From Rhodospirillales bacterium (lineage in GTDB: Bacteria; Pseudomonadota; Alphaproteobacteria; Reyranellales; Reyranellaceae): DNA of 17,657 nucleotides. The stretch's first letter is position 1. Each line of letters starts with the position of its first letter. The notes under the pieces were generated by a model, which ran no database searches, was not told where the DNA came from, and saw only the letters and a list, made by a program, of their open reading frames with translations. The DNA lies in NCBI GenBank assembly GCA_013205335.1, contig JABMNB010000524.1, forward strand, positions 1-17,657, in the 5' to 3' direction. Shown piece by piece: positions 6,008 through 13,221 of this stretch. Both the position numbers and the translations under genes were made by a program.

Positions 6008-7264
6008 ATGAGGCGAGTCGTCGTAACCGGCATGGGCATGGTGACGCCGTTGGGTGACGGCGTCGACACGAACTGGCGCCGCCTGATGGCGGCCGAGTCC
6101 GGTATTCGGTCGATCCAGGCCTTCGATACCTCGGACCTCGCGACCAAGATCGCGGGCGAGGTGCCTAAAGGCGACAAGGCGAACGGCCACTTCAACGTGG
6201 ACGATTACATCGCGCCCAAGGATCAGCGGAAGCTCGACAAGTTCATCATCTTCGGAATCGCGGCCGCCCAGCAGGCGGTCGAGGATTCCGGCTGGATGCC
6301 CCAGGACGAGGAAAGTCTGAACCGGACCGGCGTCATGATCGGCTCCGGCATCGGCGGCTTGCAGACGATTTACGAGACATCGCTGATACTGAAGGAGCGG
6401 GGGCCGCGTCGCGTCAGCCCGTTCTTCATTCCCTCGGCGCTGATCAACCTCGTCTCGGGTCAGGTCTCGATCAAGTACGGCTTCAGGGGGCCGAACCATG
6501 CCGTCGTCACCGCCTGTGCCACCGGCGCGCATGCGATCGGCGATGCGGCGCGGCTGATTCAGCTCGAGGATGCCGACGTCATGGTGGCAGGCGGCGCCGA
6601 AGCCGCGATCTGCCGCATCGGCATCGCGGGCTTCAATGCCTGCAAGGCGCTCTCGACCGACTTCAACGACACGCCGACCGAGGCCTCGCGGCCTTGGGAC
6701 AAGCGGCGTGACGGCTTCGTCATGGGCGAAGGGGCGGGCTGCGTCGTACTCGAGGAGTACGAACACGCCAAGAAGCGCGGCGCCAAGATATACGCCGAGA
6801 TCCTGGGCTATGGACTTTCGGGTGACGCCTACCACATCACCGCACCTTCCGAGGACGGTGACGGCGCAGTGCGCGCCATGAAGGCAGCGCTGAAGCGCGC
6901 CAATCTCGGTACCGACCAGATCGACTATGTGAACGCGCACGGCACATCGACAATGGCGGATGTGATCGAGCTGGGCGCCGTGAAGCGCACCTTCGGCCAG
7001 GATGCCTACAATCTCTCGATGTCGTCGACCAAGTCGGCGACCGGTCATCTGCTGGGCGCCGCCGGCGCGATCGAGGCCATCTACGCCATCAAGTCGCTGA
7101 TCGAGCAGGCCGTTCCGCCGACCCTAAACCTCGACGAGCCGGACGAAGGTTGCGATATCGATCTGGTTCCCAAGCAGGCCAAGCAGCGCAAGGTCCGCCA
7201 TGCGCTGAGCAACTCATTCGGATTTGGCGGCACAAACGCGGCCCTGATCGTCGGGCTCGCCTGA
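6008..7264 (+). CDS. fabF: 3-oxoacyl-[ACP] synthase II (beta-ketoacyl-ACP synthase)
   Basis: Condensing enzyme that elongates acyl-ACP with malonyl-ACP; KAS II also controls unsaturated chain length. The protein has 418 aa from the ATG at 6008, the normal size. The catalytic Cys170 lies in VVTACATGAHAIGDA. The two histidines are His311 (NAHGTST) and His347 (KSATGHLLGAAG), with Lys342 beside the latter. The C-terminus SNSFGFGGTNAALI is diagnostic. The frame stays open back to 5933 inside acpP, but those 25 residues do not resemble a thiolase-fold N-terminus, whereas MRRVVVTGMGMVTPLG does. It is 34 bp downstream of acpP and 17 bp before mltG, in one operon. Confidence 0.98.
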   Translation: MRRVVVTGMGMVTPLGDGVDTNWRRLMAAESGIRSIQAFDTSDLATKIAGEVPKGDKANGHFNVDDYIAPKDQRKLDKFIIFGIAAAQQAVEDSGWMPQDEESLNRTGVMIGSGIGGLQTIYETSLILKERGPRRVSPFFIPSALINLVSGQVSIKYGFRGPNHAVVTACATGAHAIGDAARLIQLEDADVMVAGGAEAAICRIGIAGFNACKALSTDFNDTPTEASRPWDKRRDGFVMGEGAGCVVLEEYEHAKKRGAKIYAEILGYGLSGDAYHITAPSEDGDGAVRAMKAALKRANLGTDQIDYVNAHGTSTMADVIELGAVKRTFGQDAYNLSMSSTKSATGHLLGAAGAIEAIYAIKSLIEQAVPPTLNLDEPDEGCDIDLVPKQAKQRKVRHALSNSFGFGGTNAALIVGLA

Positions 7265-7281
7265 CTATCAGGAGCTGAGTC

Positions 7282-8322
7282 ATGCTCAGCTACTTCCGCT
7301 GGGTTCTCTTTTTCATCGCACTGTTTGCCACCGTGATGGGGGGCTCGGTCTATGTCGGCCACGTCCTCCTCACGGCGCAGGGACCGCTCGACAAGACGAA
7401 GAACGTAGTTATCCCGCGTGGCGCGGGACCGACGACGATGTCCAAGCTGCTGCAGGAGGAGGGCGTCATCGCCCATCCGGGCCTGTTCCGCGTGGCATTG
7501 ATGATCGATCCTTCGCCCAGGCCCATCAAGGCCGGCGAGTACGAGGTGCCGGCGCATACGTCGATGCAGGCGCTTGTCGAACTGCTGCAGTCGGGCAAGG
7601 TCGTGCAGCGCCGCCTCACCATTCCCGAGGGCATGACGACTCCCGAGGCCCTGGAACTGGTGCGCAGGACCGAGGCGCTCAGCGGCGAGATCACGCTCGA
7701 CGTCAAGGAAGGCGACCTTCTTCCTGAAACCTACTTCTATTCGCGCGACGATACCCGCGACGGGTTGTTGCTGCGCATGAAGGAGGCAATGGACAAGACC
7801 CTCGACGAGGCGTGGCGCAAGCGCGCCGCCGGCTTGCCGCTCGCCAACAAGCGCGAGGCGCTGATTCTGGCGTCGATCGTAGAAAAGGAAACGGCGGTCC
7901 CGGCCGAGCGGTCAAAGGTGGCGGCGGTGTTCATCAATCGCCTTCGTCGGCGCATGAAACTGGAAAGCGACCCGACCACCATCTACGGCCTGACCGAAGG
8001 GAAGACGGCGCTCGGCCGTGATCTGACGCGTGCCGACCTGCAGTCGAACACACCATTCAACACCTATGTGATCGCAGCCCTGCCCCGCGGGCCGATCAGC
8101 AATCCCGGGCGAGCCTCGATCGTGGCGGCGACCAATCCGGGGCGCGACAGATCTCTCTTCTTCGTCGCTGACGGCCAGGGCGGTCACGCCTTCGCCACTA
8201 CGCTTCCCGAGCATAATCGCAACGTCGAGCGTTGGCGCCAGATCCAGCGCGAGCGGGCAGAGCCGCAGTCACAGACTCAGCCGCAAACGCAGGCGCCACA
8301 GGCGCCAACGACCCGGCAGTAG
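7282..8322 (+). CDS. mltG: Endolytic murein transglycosylase MltG (YceG family)
   Basis: Inner-membrane lytic transglycosylase that cuts nascent glycan strands and so sets peptidoglycan chain length. The protein has 346 aa. One N-terminal membrane helix spans residues about 6-31. It is followed by a LysM-like region (VVIPRGAGPTTMSKLL) and the catalytic YceG domain. The catalytic glutamate is Glu201 in ILASIVEKETAV. The conserved LESDPTTIYG, TPFNTYVIAALPRGPISNPGRASI and later NPGRDRSLFFVAD segments are all present. The last 20 or so residues are a Gln/Pro/Thr-rich, low-complexity tail. AGGAG lies 7 nt before the ATG. The fabF-mltG linkage is conserved in many proteobacteria. Confidence 0.96.
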   Translation: MLSYFRWVLFFIALFATVMGGSVYVGHVLLTAQGPLDKTKNVVIPRGAGPTTMSKLLQEEGVIAHPGLFRVALMIDPSPRPIKAGEYEVPAHTSMQALVELLQSGKVVQRRLTIPEGMTTPEALELVRRTEALSGEITLDVKEGDLLPETYFYSRDDTRDGLLLRMKEAMDKTLDEAWRKRAAGLPLANKREALILASIVEKETAVPAERSKVAAVFINRLRRRMKLESDPTTIYGLTEGKTALGRDLTRADLQSNTPFNTYVIAALPRGPISNPGRASIVAATNPGRDRSLFFVADGQGGHAFATTLPEHNRNVERWRQIQRERAEPQSQTQPQTQAPQAPTTRQ

Positions 8323-8324
8323 CC

Positions 8325-9038
8325 ATGCCAGCGGCGCTCCTTCTGGCGCTCCTTGCCTTTGCCGCGATCGCCTTGATTATCGCCTGGCTGCTGCGGGCCA
8401 ACCCCACGTCGTTGGCGCGCGTCTTGCGCTTGATCATGGTCGTTCTGGGCGGCATCGGAGTGGGAGGCTTGCTGATTTTCGGCCTGCGCTTCCTGCCAGG
8501 TCTGATGCCGGAGCTGCTTGGCCTGGCGGGTGTGGTGATCACCGCGTTGATCGCACGGGCGGTGCGTCGCCGCCCCTCGGGTGGTTTCAGCTCGCCGGGT
8601 GCCGGCCAACGCACGGAGGTCAACACAGGGTTCCTGCAAGCCTGGATCGATCATGCGAGCGGCGATGTCGGCGGCACGGTGCTGGCCGGTCGCTATGCCG
8701 GGCGCGCCCTCGACGTGCTGACCGACGCCGAGCTTCTCGAACTGCGGGCGGAATGCGCAGCCGACGCCGATTCGCTCAAAGTTCTCGAAGCCTATCTCGA
8801 CCGCCGGTTGGGGGCGGACTGGCGCAACGCACAGCGAACGGCGTCGCCCCGTGGCGCGCGTGGCGACATGACGCGCGACGAGGCGCTGGCGGTGCTCGGG
8901 CTGGCGGGAGGTGCCACGGCGGACGAGGTTCGGGCGGCCCATCGGCGCCTCATCCAGCGCATGCATCCCGATGTTGGCGGGACGGCCGACCTCGCCGCGC
9001 GGATCAACCGCGCCAAGGACGTACTGCTCGATGGATGA
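8325..9038 (+). CDS. Membrane-anchored J-domain (DnaJ-like) protein
   Basis: The protein has 237 aa from the ATG 2 nt after the mltG stop. Three hydrophobic segments are visible at residues about 3-23, 34-56 and 62-80. Arginines between the first two and RRR after the third predict a cytoplasmic C-terminus. A middle region (about 100-165) reads like a small helical domain (FLQAWIDHASGDVGGTVLAG, then LEAYLDRRLG). The C-terminal 54 residues (184-237) are a J-domain with the essential HPD at 214-216 and a following helix ending LLDG. The protein ends at that helix, so helix IV is absent, as in Pam18/Tim14-type J-proteins. It should activate DnaK at the membrane. The partner and client are unknown. 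The frame is open upstream inside mltG, but that extension overlaps coding sequence and is not favoured. Confidence 0.85.
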   Translation: MPAALLLALLAFAAIALIIAWLLRANPTSLARVLRLIMVVLGGIGVGGLLIFGLRFLPGLMPELLGLAGVVITALIARAVRRRPSGGFSSPGAGQRTEVNTGFLQAWIDHASGDVGGTVLAGRYAGRALDVLTDAELLELRAECAADADSLKVLEAYLDRRLGADWRNAQRTASPRGARGDMTRDEALAVLGLAGGATADEVRAAHRRLIQRMHPDVGGTADLAARINRAKDVLLDG

Positions 9039-9100
9039 TCTTGCCAGAAGGGGCGGCGACATGCCATCTAGCGCGGCCTGCGGGGTTTCGGGTAACGGTC

Positions 9101-9127
9101 CTGTCAAATCATTGATTTAACTATAGA
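9101..9127 (+). promoter_or_regulatory. Weak candidate promoter upstream of galU
   Basis: CTGTCA (9101-9106), 15-bp spacer, TATAGA (9122-9127), in an AT-rich patch within otherwise GC-rich DNA, about 27 bp before the galU ATG. The spacer is short and the -35 is imperfect. The 115-bp gap after the J-protein gene shows no clear terminator. Confidence 0.35.
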
Positions 9128-9153
9128 ATCTAGCCGCTGAACGAGGTTGAAGC

Positions 9154-10029
9154 ATGGCGCAGCGTGTCCGTAAAGCCGTCCTGCCGGTCGCTGGTCTCGG
9201 CACCAGGTTCCTGCCCGCGACCAAAGCCATGCCCAAGGAGATGCTGACCGTCGTCGACCGCCCCCTCATCCAGTACGCGGTCGAGGAATGCCTCGCCGCC
9301 GGTATCGAGGAGTTCGTCTTCGTGTCGGGCCGCAACAAGGGCGCACTGGAGGATCATTTCGATCACGCCTATGAGCTCGAAGCGACGCTCGAGCATCGCA
9401 AGAAGGCGCCGGAGCTGAAGGTGACGCAGGACGCAACGATCAAGCCGGGCAATGCCATCTTCACGCGCCAGCAGAAGCCGCTCGGTCTCGGCCATGCCGT
9501 GTGGTGCGCCCGTCACTGGATCGGCCGCGAGCCGTTTGCCGTGCTGCTGCCCGATGAACTGACGCTCGATAAGCCAAGCTGCATCGGCCAGCTCGTGGAG
9601 GCGCACGAGAAGACGGGCGGCAGCGTCGTTGCGGTGATGGACGTGCCGCGCGAGCAGACGAAGAGTTACGGCATCGCGGCCGTGAAGAACGAGAACGGAA
9701 ACCTGTCGGAGATCACCGGCCTGGTGGAAAAGCCCAGGCCCGAGGAGGCGCCTTCGACCCTCGCCTTGATCGGCCGTTACGTGCTGCTGCCTGAGGTGTT
9801 CGACCATCTCGACCGGCATGAGACCGGCGCCGGAGGCGAAATACAGCTCACTGATGCAATGGCGAGAATGATCGGTCACAAACCCTTCCATGCGCTCCGC
9901 TATGCTGGTCAGCGTTACGATTGCGGCAGCCGCCTCGGCTTCCTCGAGGCCAACGTCGCCGTGGCCCTGCACCGCGCCGATACCGCGGCGGAGACGCGGG
10001 CTCTCCTTGGTCACCTTCTGAAAGGCTGA
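9154..10029 (+). CDS. galU: UTP-glucose-1-phosphate uridylyltransferase (UDP-glucose pyrophosphorylase)
   Basis: Makes UDP-glucose from UTP and glucose-1-phosphate in the cytoplasm. It has 291 aa, normal for bacterial GalU. The nucleotide-binding signature is at residues 11-31 (PVAGLGTRFLPATK, then PKEML). PLGLGHAV (109-116) and the metal-binding Asp134 in LLPDEL follow. The VEKP motif has Lys193, and GGEIQLTDA (228-235) is characteristic. It is the first gene of an apparent operon: ugd starts 4 nt after its stop and the hexose-phosphate mutase follows. The mutase can supply its substrate and Ugd uses its product, so the three steps form one pathway. Confidence 0.97.
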   Translation: MAQRVRKAVLPVAGLGTRFLPATKAMPKEMLTVVDRPLIQYAVEECLAAGIEEFVFVSGRNKGALEDHFDHAYELEATLEHRKKAPELKVTQDATIKPGNAIFTRQQKPLGLGHAVWCARHWIGREPFAVLLPDELTLDKPSCIGQLVEAHEKTGGSVVAVMDVPREQTKSYGIAAVKNENGNLSEITGLVEKPRPEEAPSTLALIGRYVLLPEVFDHLDRHETGAGGEIQLTDAMARMIGHKPFHALRYAGQRYDCGSRLGFLEANVAVALHRADTAAETRALLGHLLKG

Positions 10030-10033
10030 GCAC

Positions 10034-11350
10034 ATGCGTATTGCGATGATCGGTTCGGGCTATGTCGGTCTTGTGTCCGGAGCCTGCTTTGCCCAGTTCG
10101 GCCATGACGTGATCTGCGTCGACAAGGACACGAGCAAGATCGAGCGTCTGCGCAACGGCGAGATTCCGATCTTCGAGCCGGGGCTGGACAAGCTGGTGGC
10201 CGACAACGCGCGGTCCGGGCGGCTCACCTTCAGCACGCAGCTGGGCGATGCGGTGGGCAACGCCGATGCGGTGTTCATTGCCGTCGGCACTCCGACGCGG
10301 CGCGGCGACGGCCATGCCGACCTGTCCTATGTCTATGCCGCCGCTGCCGAGATCGCCCAGGCGATCCGCGGCTATACCGTGGTGGTGACCAAGTCGACGG
10401 TGCCGGTGGGCACGGGACGGGAAGTCGCGCGCATCATCCGCGAGTCGCGGCCCGCTGCCGAGTTCGACGTGGCGTCCAATCCGGAGTTCCTGCGCGAGGG
10501 CGCGGCGATCGAGGATTTCATGAAGCCCGATCGCGTCGTGATCGGCGTCGAGAGCCAGCGCGCGCGGGACGTGATGTCGGCGATCTACCGGCCGCTCAAC
10601 CTGATCCAGACGCCGATGGTATTCACCAACATCGAGACGGCGGAGGTCACCAAGTACGCGGGCAACGCGTTCCTCGCGACCAAGATCACCTTCATCAACG
10701 AGATCGCCGACCTCTGCGAGCGTGTCGGCGCCGACGTGCATGACGTGGCCCGCGGGATCGGCCTCGATGGCCGCATCGGGCGGAAATTCCTGCATCCGGG
10801 CCCGGGGTTCGGCGGCTCGTGCTTCCCCAAGGATACGCTGGCACTGGCCTATACGGCGCGCGAGGCCAATGCGCCGCAGACGATCGTCGAACAGGTCATC
10901 CGGGTGAACGACAGCCGCAAGAAGAAGATGGCGCAGAAGGTCATCGATTTCTGCGGCGGCTCGGTCGCTGACCTCACGATCGGCGTGCTGGGCCTGACCT
11001 TCAAAGCCAATACCGACGACATGCGCGATGCGCCGTCGCTCGACATCGTGCCGGCGCTGCAGGCTGCGGGCGGCAGGATCGTGGCGTTCGATCCCGAAGG
11101 CATGGTCGAGGCGGGGCGTATCATGAAGGGCGTCACCTTCGCCGAGACCGCCTACGAGGCGGCCACGGGGGCCGACGTGCTGGTGGTCATCACCGAATGG
11201 CATGAGTTCCGCGGGCTCGACCCGCGCCGCCTCAAGGAGGCGATGCGCCAGCCCCGCATCGTCGACCTGCGCAACATCTTCGATCCCGAGGAAATGCGGA
11301 CGCTCGGTTTCAAGTACGAAGGCGTCGGCCGGCCTGGCCCGCGCACCTGA
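10034..11350 (+). CDS. ugd: UDP-glucose 6-dehydrogenase
   Basis: Oxidises UDP-glucose to UDP-glucuronate using two NAD+, giving the precursor for acidic exopolysaccharide, capsule or lipid A decoration. The protein has 438 aa. The N-terminal Rossmann motif GSGYVGL is at residues 7-13. The active site shows STVPVGT (121-127), EFLREG, Lys207 in VTKYAGNAFLATK and the catalytic Cys263 in GFGGSCFPKD, with Asp267. The C-terminal domain carries GLTFKANTDDMRDAPS. A GDP-mannose dehydrogenase shares this fold, but adjacency to galU and the sequence favour UDP-glucose. AAAGG within the end of galU serves as ribosome-binding site, and the 4-nt gap indicates co-translation. Confidence 0.95.
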   Translation: MRIAMIGSGYVGLVSGACFAQFGHDVICVDKDTSKIERLRNGEIPIFEPGLDKLVADNARSGRLTFSTQLGDAVGNADAVFIAVGTPTRRGDGHADLSYVYAAAAEIAQAIRGYTVVVTKSTVPVGTGREVARIIRESRPAAEFDVASNPEFLREGAAIEDFMKPDRVVIGVESQRARDVMSAIYRPLNLIQTPMVFTNIETAEVTKYAGNAFLATKITFINEIADLCERVGADVHDVARGIGLDGRIGRKFLHPGPGFGGSCFPKDTLALAYTAREANAPQTIVEQVIRVNDSRKKKMAQKVIDFCGGSVADLTIGVLGLTFKANTDDMRDAPSLDIVPALQAAGGRIVAFDPEGMVEAGRIMKGVTFAETAYEAATGADVLVVITEWHEFRGLDPRRLKEAMRQPRIVDLRNIFDPEEMRTLGFKYEGVGRPGPRT

Positions 11351-11383
11351 AATTCCTTACGGTCCCTCTCCGGAGTCCATTGT

Positions 11384-12787
11384 ATGAGCCAGACGGCGCA
11401 CAAGTTCGATCCGAGCATCCTGCGTGAGTACGATATCCGCGGCATCGTGGGCGACACCGTACATGCCGCCGATGCCCGGGCGATCGGACGAACATTGGGC
11501 ACGCTTGTCCGGCGCAAGGGCGGCAAGCGCATGGCGCTCGGGTACGACGGAAGGTTGAGTTCTCCCGAACTCGCGGCCGCCTGCATCGATGGCCTGACCG
11601 CGGCCGGGATAGACGTGGTCGACATCGGTCTCGCCGCGACTCCGATGCTCTACTTTGCGGTGTATCACCTCGAAGCCGATGGCGGAATCCAGATCACCGG
11701 ATCGCACAATCCGCCGGATTATAACGGCTTCAAGATGATGATGGGCAAGAAGTCGTTCTTCGGCGCCGACATCCAGACGCTTGGCGAGATGGCCGGCAAG
11801 GGCGACTGGGAAACGGGGCAGGGCAAGGTCGAGAAACGGCCGGTCCTTGCTGATTATGCCGCGCGCCTGTTGCGGGACGTCAAGCCCGGCAAGAAGCTCA
11901 AGGTTGCCTGGGATACCGGTAACGGCGCCGTCGGCGTCTCGATTCGCGCCGTCGTCGACAAGCTCGAGGGCGAGCACTTCGTGTTGAACGAGAAGGTCGA
12001 TGGGACCTTCCCGTCACATCATCCGGACCCCACCGTGCCGAAGAACCTCGAGCAACTGATCGCCGAGGTGAAGAAGCAGGGCTGCGACCTCGGGATCGCT
12101 TTCGACGGCGACGGTGATCGAATCGGCGCCGTCGATGGCCAAGGCCGCATCCTGTGGGGCGACCAGCTCCTGGTCCTGTGGTCGCGCGAGGTGCTGAAGA
12201 CCCACCCTGGCGCCACCATCATCGCCGACGTCAAGGCGAGCCAGGTCCTGTTCGACGAGATCGCCAAGGCCGGCGGCAAGCCGATGATGTTCAAGACCGG
12301 TCATTCGCTGATCAAGAGCAAGATGGCCGAGATCGGCTCGCCGCTCGCCGGCGAAATGAGCGGCCACGTGTTCTTCGCCGACACCTTCTATGGCTTCGAC
12401 GACGCGCTCTATTGCGGCCTGCGCCTGCTCAACATCGTGGCGAATGCGAAGGAGAGCCTGGCCGAGATGCGCGACGGCCTGCCCCAGCCGGTGAACACGC
12501 CTGAACTGCGCTTCGATTGCCCTGACGACCAGAAATTTGGTGTCGTCGAGAAGGTCAAGGCGCGCCTGCAGAAGGACGGTGCGAAGTTCTCGGACATCGA
12601 TGGCGTGCGCGTCAGCACCAAGGATGGCTGGTGGCTCCTGCGAGCGTCCAACACCCAGCCTGTCCTGGTGGCGCGCTGCGAGGCGGCTGACGATGCGGGC
12701 CTCGCACGCCTGATGACGGATCTGAAGGCCGCCTTGGCGGCCTGCGGGGTGGAGCTTCCGGACGATGCTTCGTCCGGCCATCACTGA
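11384..12787 (+). CDS. Phosphomannomutase/phosphoglucomutase (AlgC/ManB type)
   Basis: Alpha-D-phosphohexomutase interconverting hexose 6- and 1-phosphates. It has 467 aa, close to Pseudomonas AlgC. The substrate entry motif is REYDIRGIVG (14-23). The phosphoserine is Ser107 in TGSHNPP, and the Mg-binding loop is DGDGDR (241-246). The sugar-binding loop is GEMSGHVFF (323-331). The C-terminal phosphate loop is RASNTQPVLVARCEA. The REYDIRG start and the overall pattern indicate the dual-specificity PMM/PGM class rather than GlmM. Glucose-1-phosphate for GalU is its likely product here; mannose-1-phosphate is equally possible. It begins 33 bp after ugd with a CGGAG sequence and overlaps the next gene by one base. 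Confidence 0.93.
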   Translation: MSQTAHKFDPSILREYDIRGIVGDTVHAADARAIGRTLGTLVRRKGGKRMALGYDGRLSSPELAAACIDGLTAAGIDVVDIGLAATPMLYFAVYHLEADGGIQITGSHNPPDYNGFKMMMGKKSFFGADIQTLGEMAGKGDWETGQGKVEKRPVLADYAARLLRDVKPGKKLKVAWDTGNGAVGVSIRAVVDKLEGEHFVLNEKVDGTFPSHHPDPTVPKNLEQLIAEVKKQGCDLGIAFDGDGDRIGAVDGQGRILWGDQLLVLWSREVLKTHPGATIIADVKASQVLFDEIAKAGGKPMMFKTGHSLIKSKMAEIGSPLAGEMSGHVFFADTFYGFDDALYCGLRLLNIVANAKESLAEMRDGLPQPVNTPELRFDCPDDQKFGVVEKVKARLQKDGAKFSDIDGVRVSTKDGWWLLRASNTQPVLVARCEAADDAGLARLMTDLKAALAACGVELPDDASSGHH

Positions 12788-13221
12788 TGCGCTTCTTCTT
12801 CTACGGCACGTTGCTCGATCGCGACGTGACGGCTCTGGTTCTGGGGCGCCGGCTGCCGCCGCAAGCGTACACGGTGGCCAGTCTGCCGGGCCACGCGCGG
12901 CGCCGGGTGAAGAATGCGACCTATCCGATCGTCATTGCGGACCACCGGGCCCAAGTCCCGGGAGCGATCGTGGGAGGTCTGAGCGACCGCGACGTCGCCC
13001 GGCTCGCGGCTTATGAGGGGCCCGGCTACCGCGTCGTGCCGCTCAAGGTGAAAGTACGGGGGAAGCTGACCGAGGTGTCTGTCTTCGAGCCGATCCGGTC
13101 GCGCCTGCAGCCCAGCCAGGAACTCTGGAACCTGGCGCTCTGGCAGCGCCGTCACAAGCGGGCGTTCGTGGTCCGGCTGAAACGGGCGCTCAGCGGGCGC
13201 CCGGCGTATTCCACGCCGTGA
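12787..13221 (+). CDS. Gamma-glutamylcyclotransferase-like (AIG2/GGCT fold) protein
   Basis: Small protein of 144 aa with the GGCT fold. The substrate-binding YGTLLD motif is at residues 6-11, and the candidate catalytic acid is Glu77 in RLAAYEGPGYR, followed by a strand-rich segment. Family members release 5-oxoproline from gamma-glutamyl amines or dipeptides; many bacterial relatives have no proven substrate. Its ATG shares the A of the mutase stop (TGATG), which strongly suggests translational coupling with the nucleotide-sugar genes. The C-terminal 40 residues are basic (RRHKRAFVVRLKRALSGR). Its 3' end overlaps the convergent carboxypeptidase gene by 32 nt. The fold is secure; the substrate is not. 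Confidence 0.85.
   Translation: MRFFFYGTLLDRDVTALVLGRRLPPQAYTVASLPGHARRRVKNATYPIVIADHRAQVPGAIVGGLSDRDVARLAAYEGPGYRVVPLKVKVRGKLTEVSVFEPIRSRLQPSQELWNLALWQRRHKRAFVVRLKRALSGRPAYSTP

Noticed and set aside
8232..8324. TTG start for the J-protein inside mltG
   Set aside because: It would overlap mltG by about 90 bp and place a low-complexity Ala/Gly stretch before the first membrane helix; the ATG at 8325 fits better.
9848..11203. A 451-codon minus-strand frame opposite ugd
   Set aside because: Antisense shadow. Ugd on the plus strand is complete, with intact catalytic motifs.
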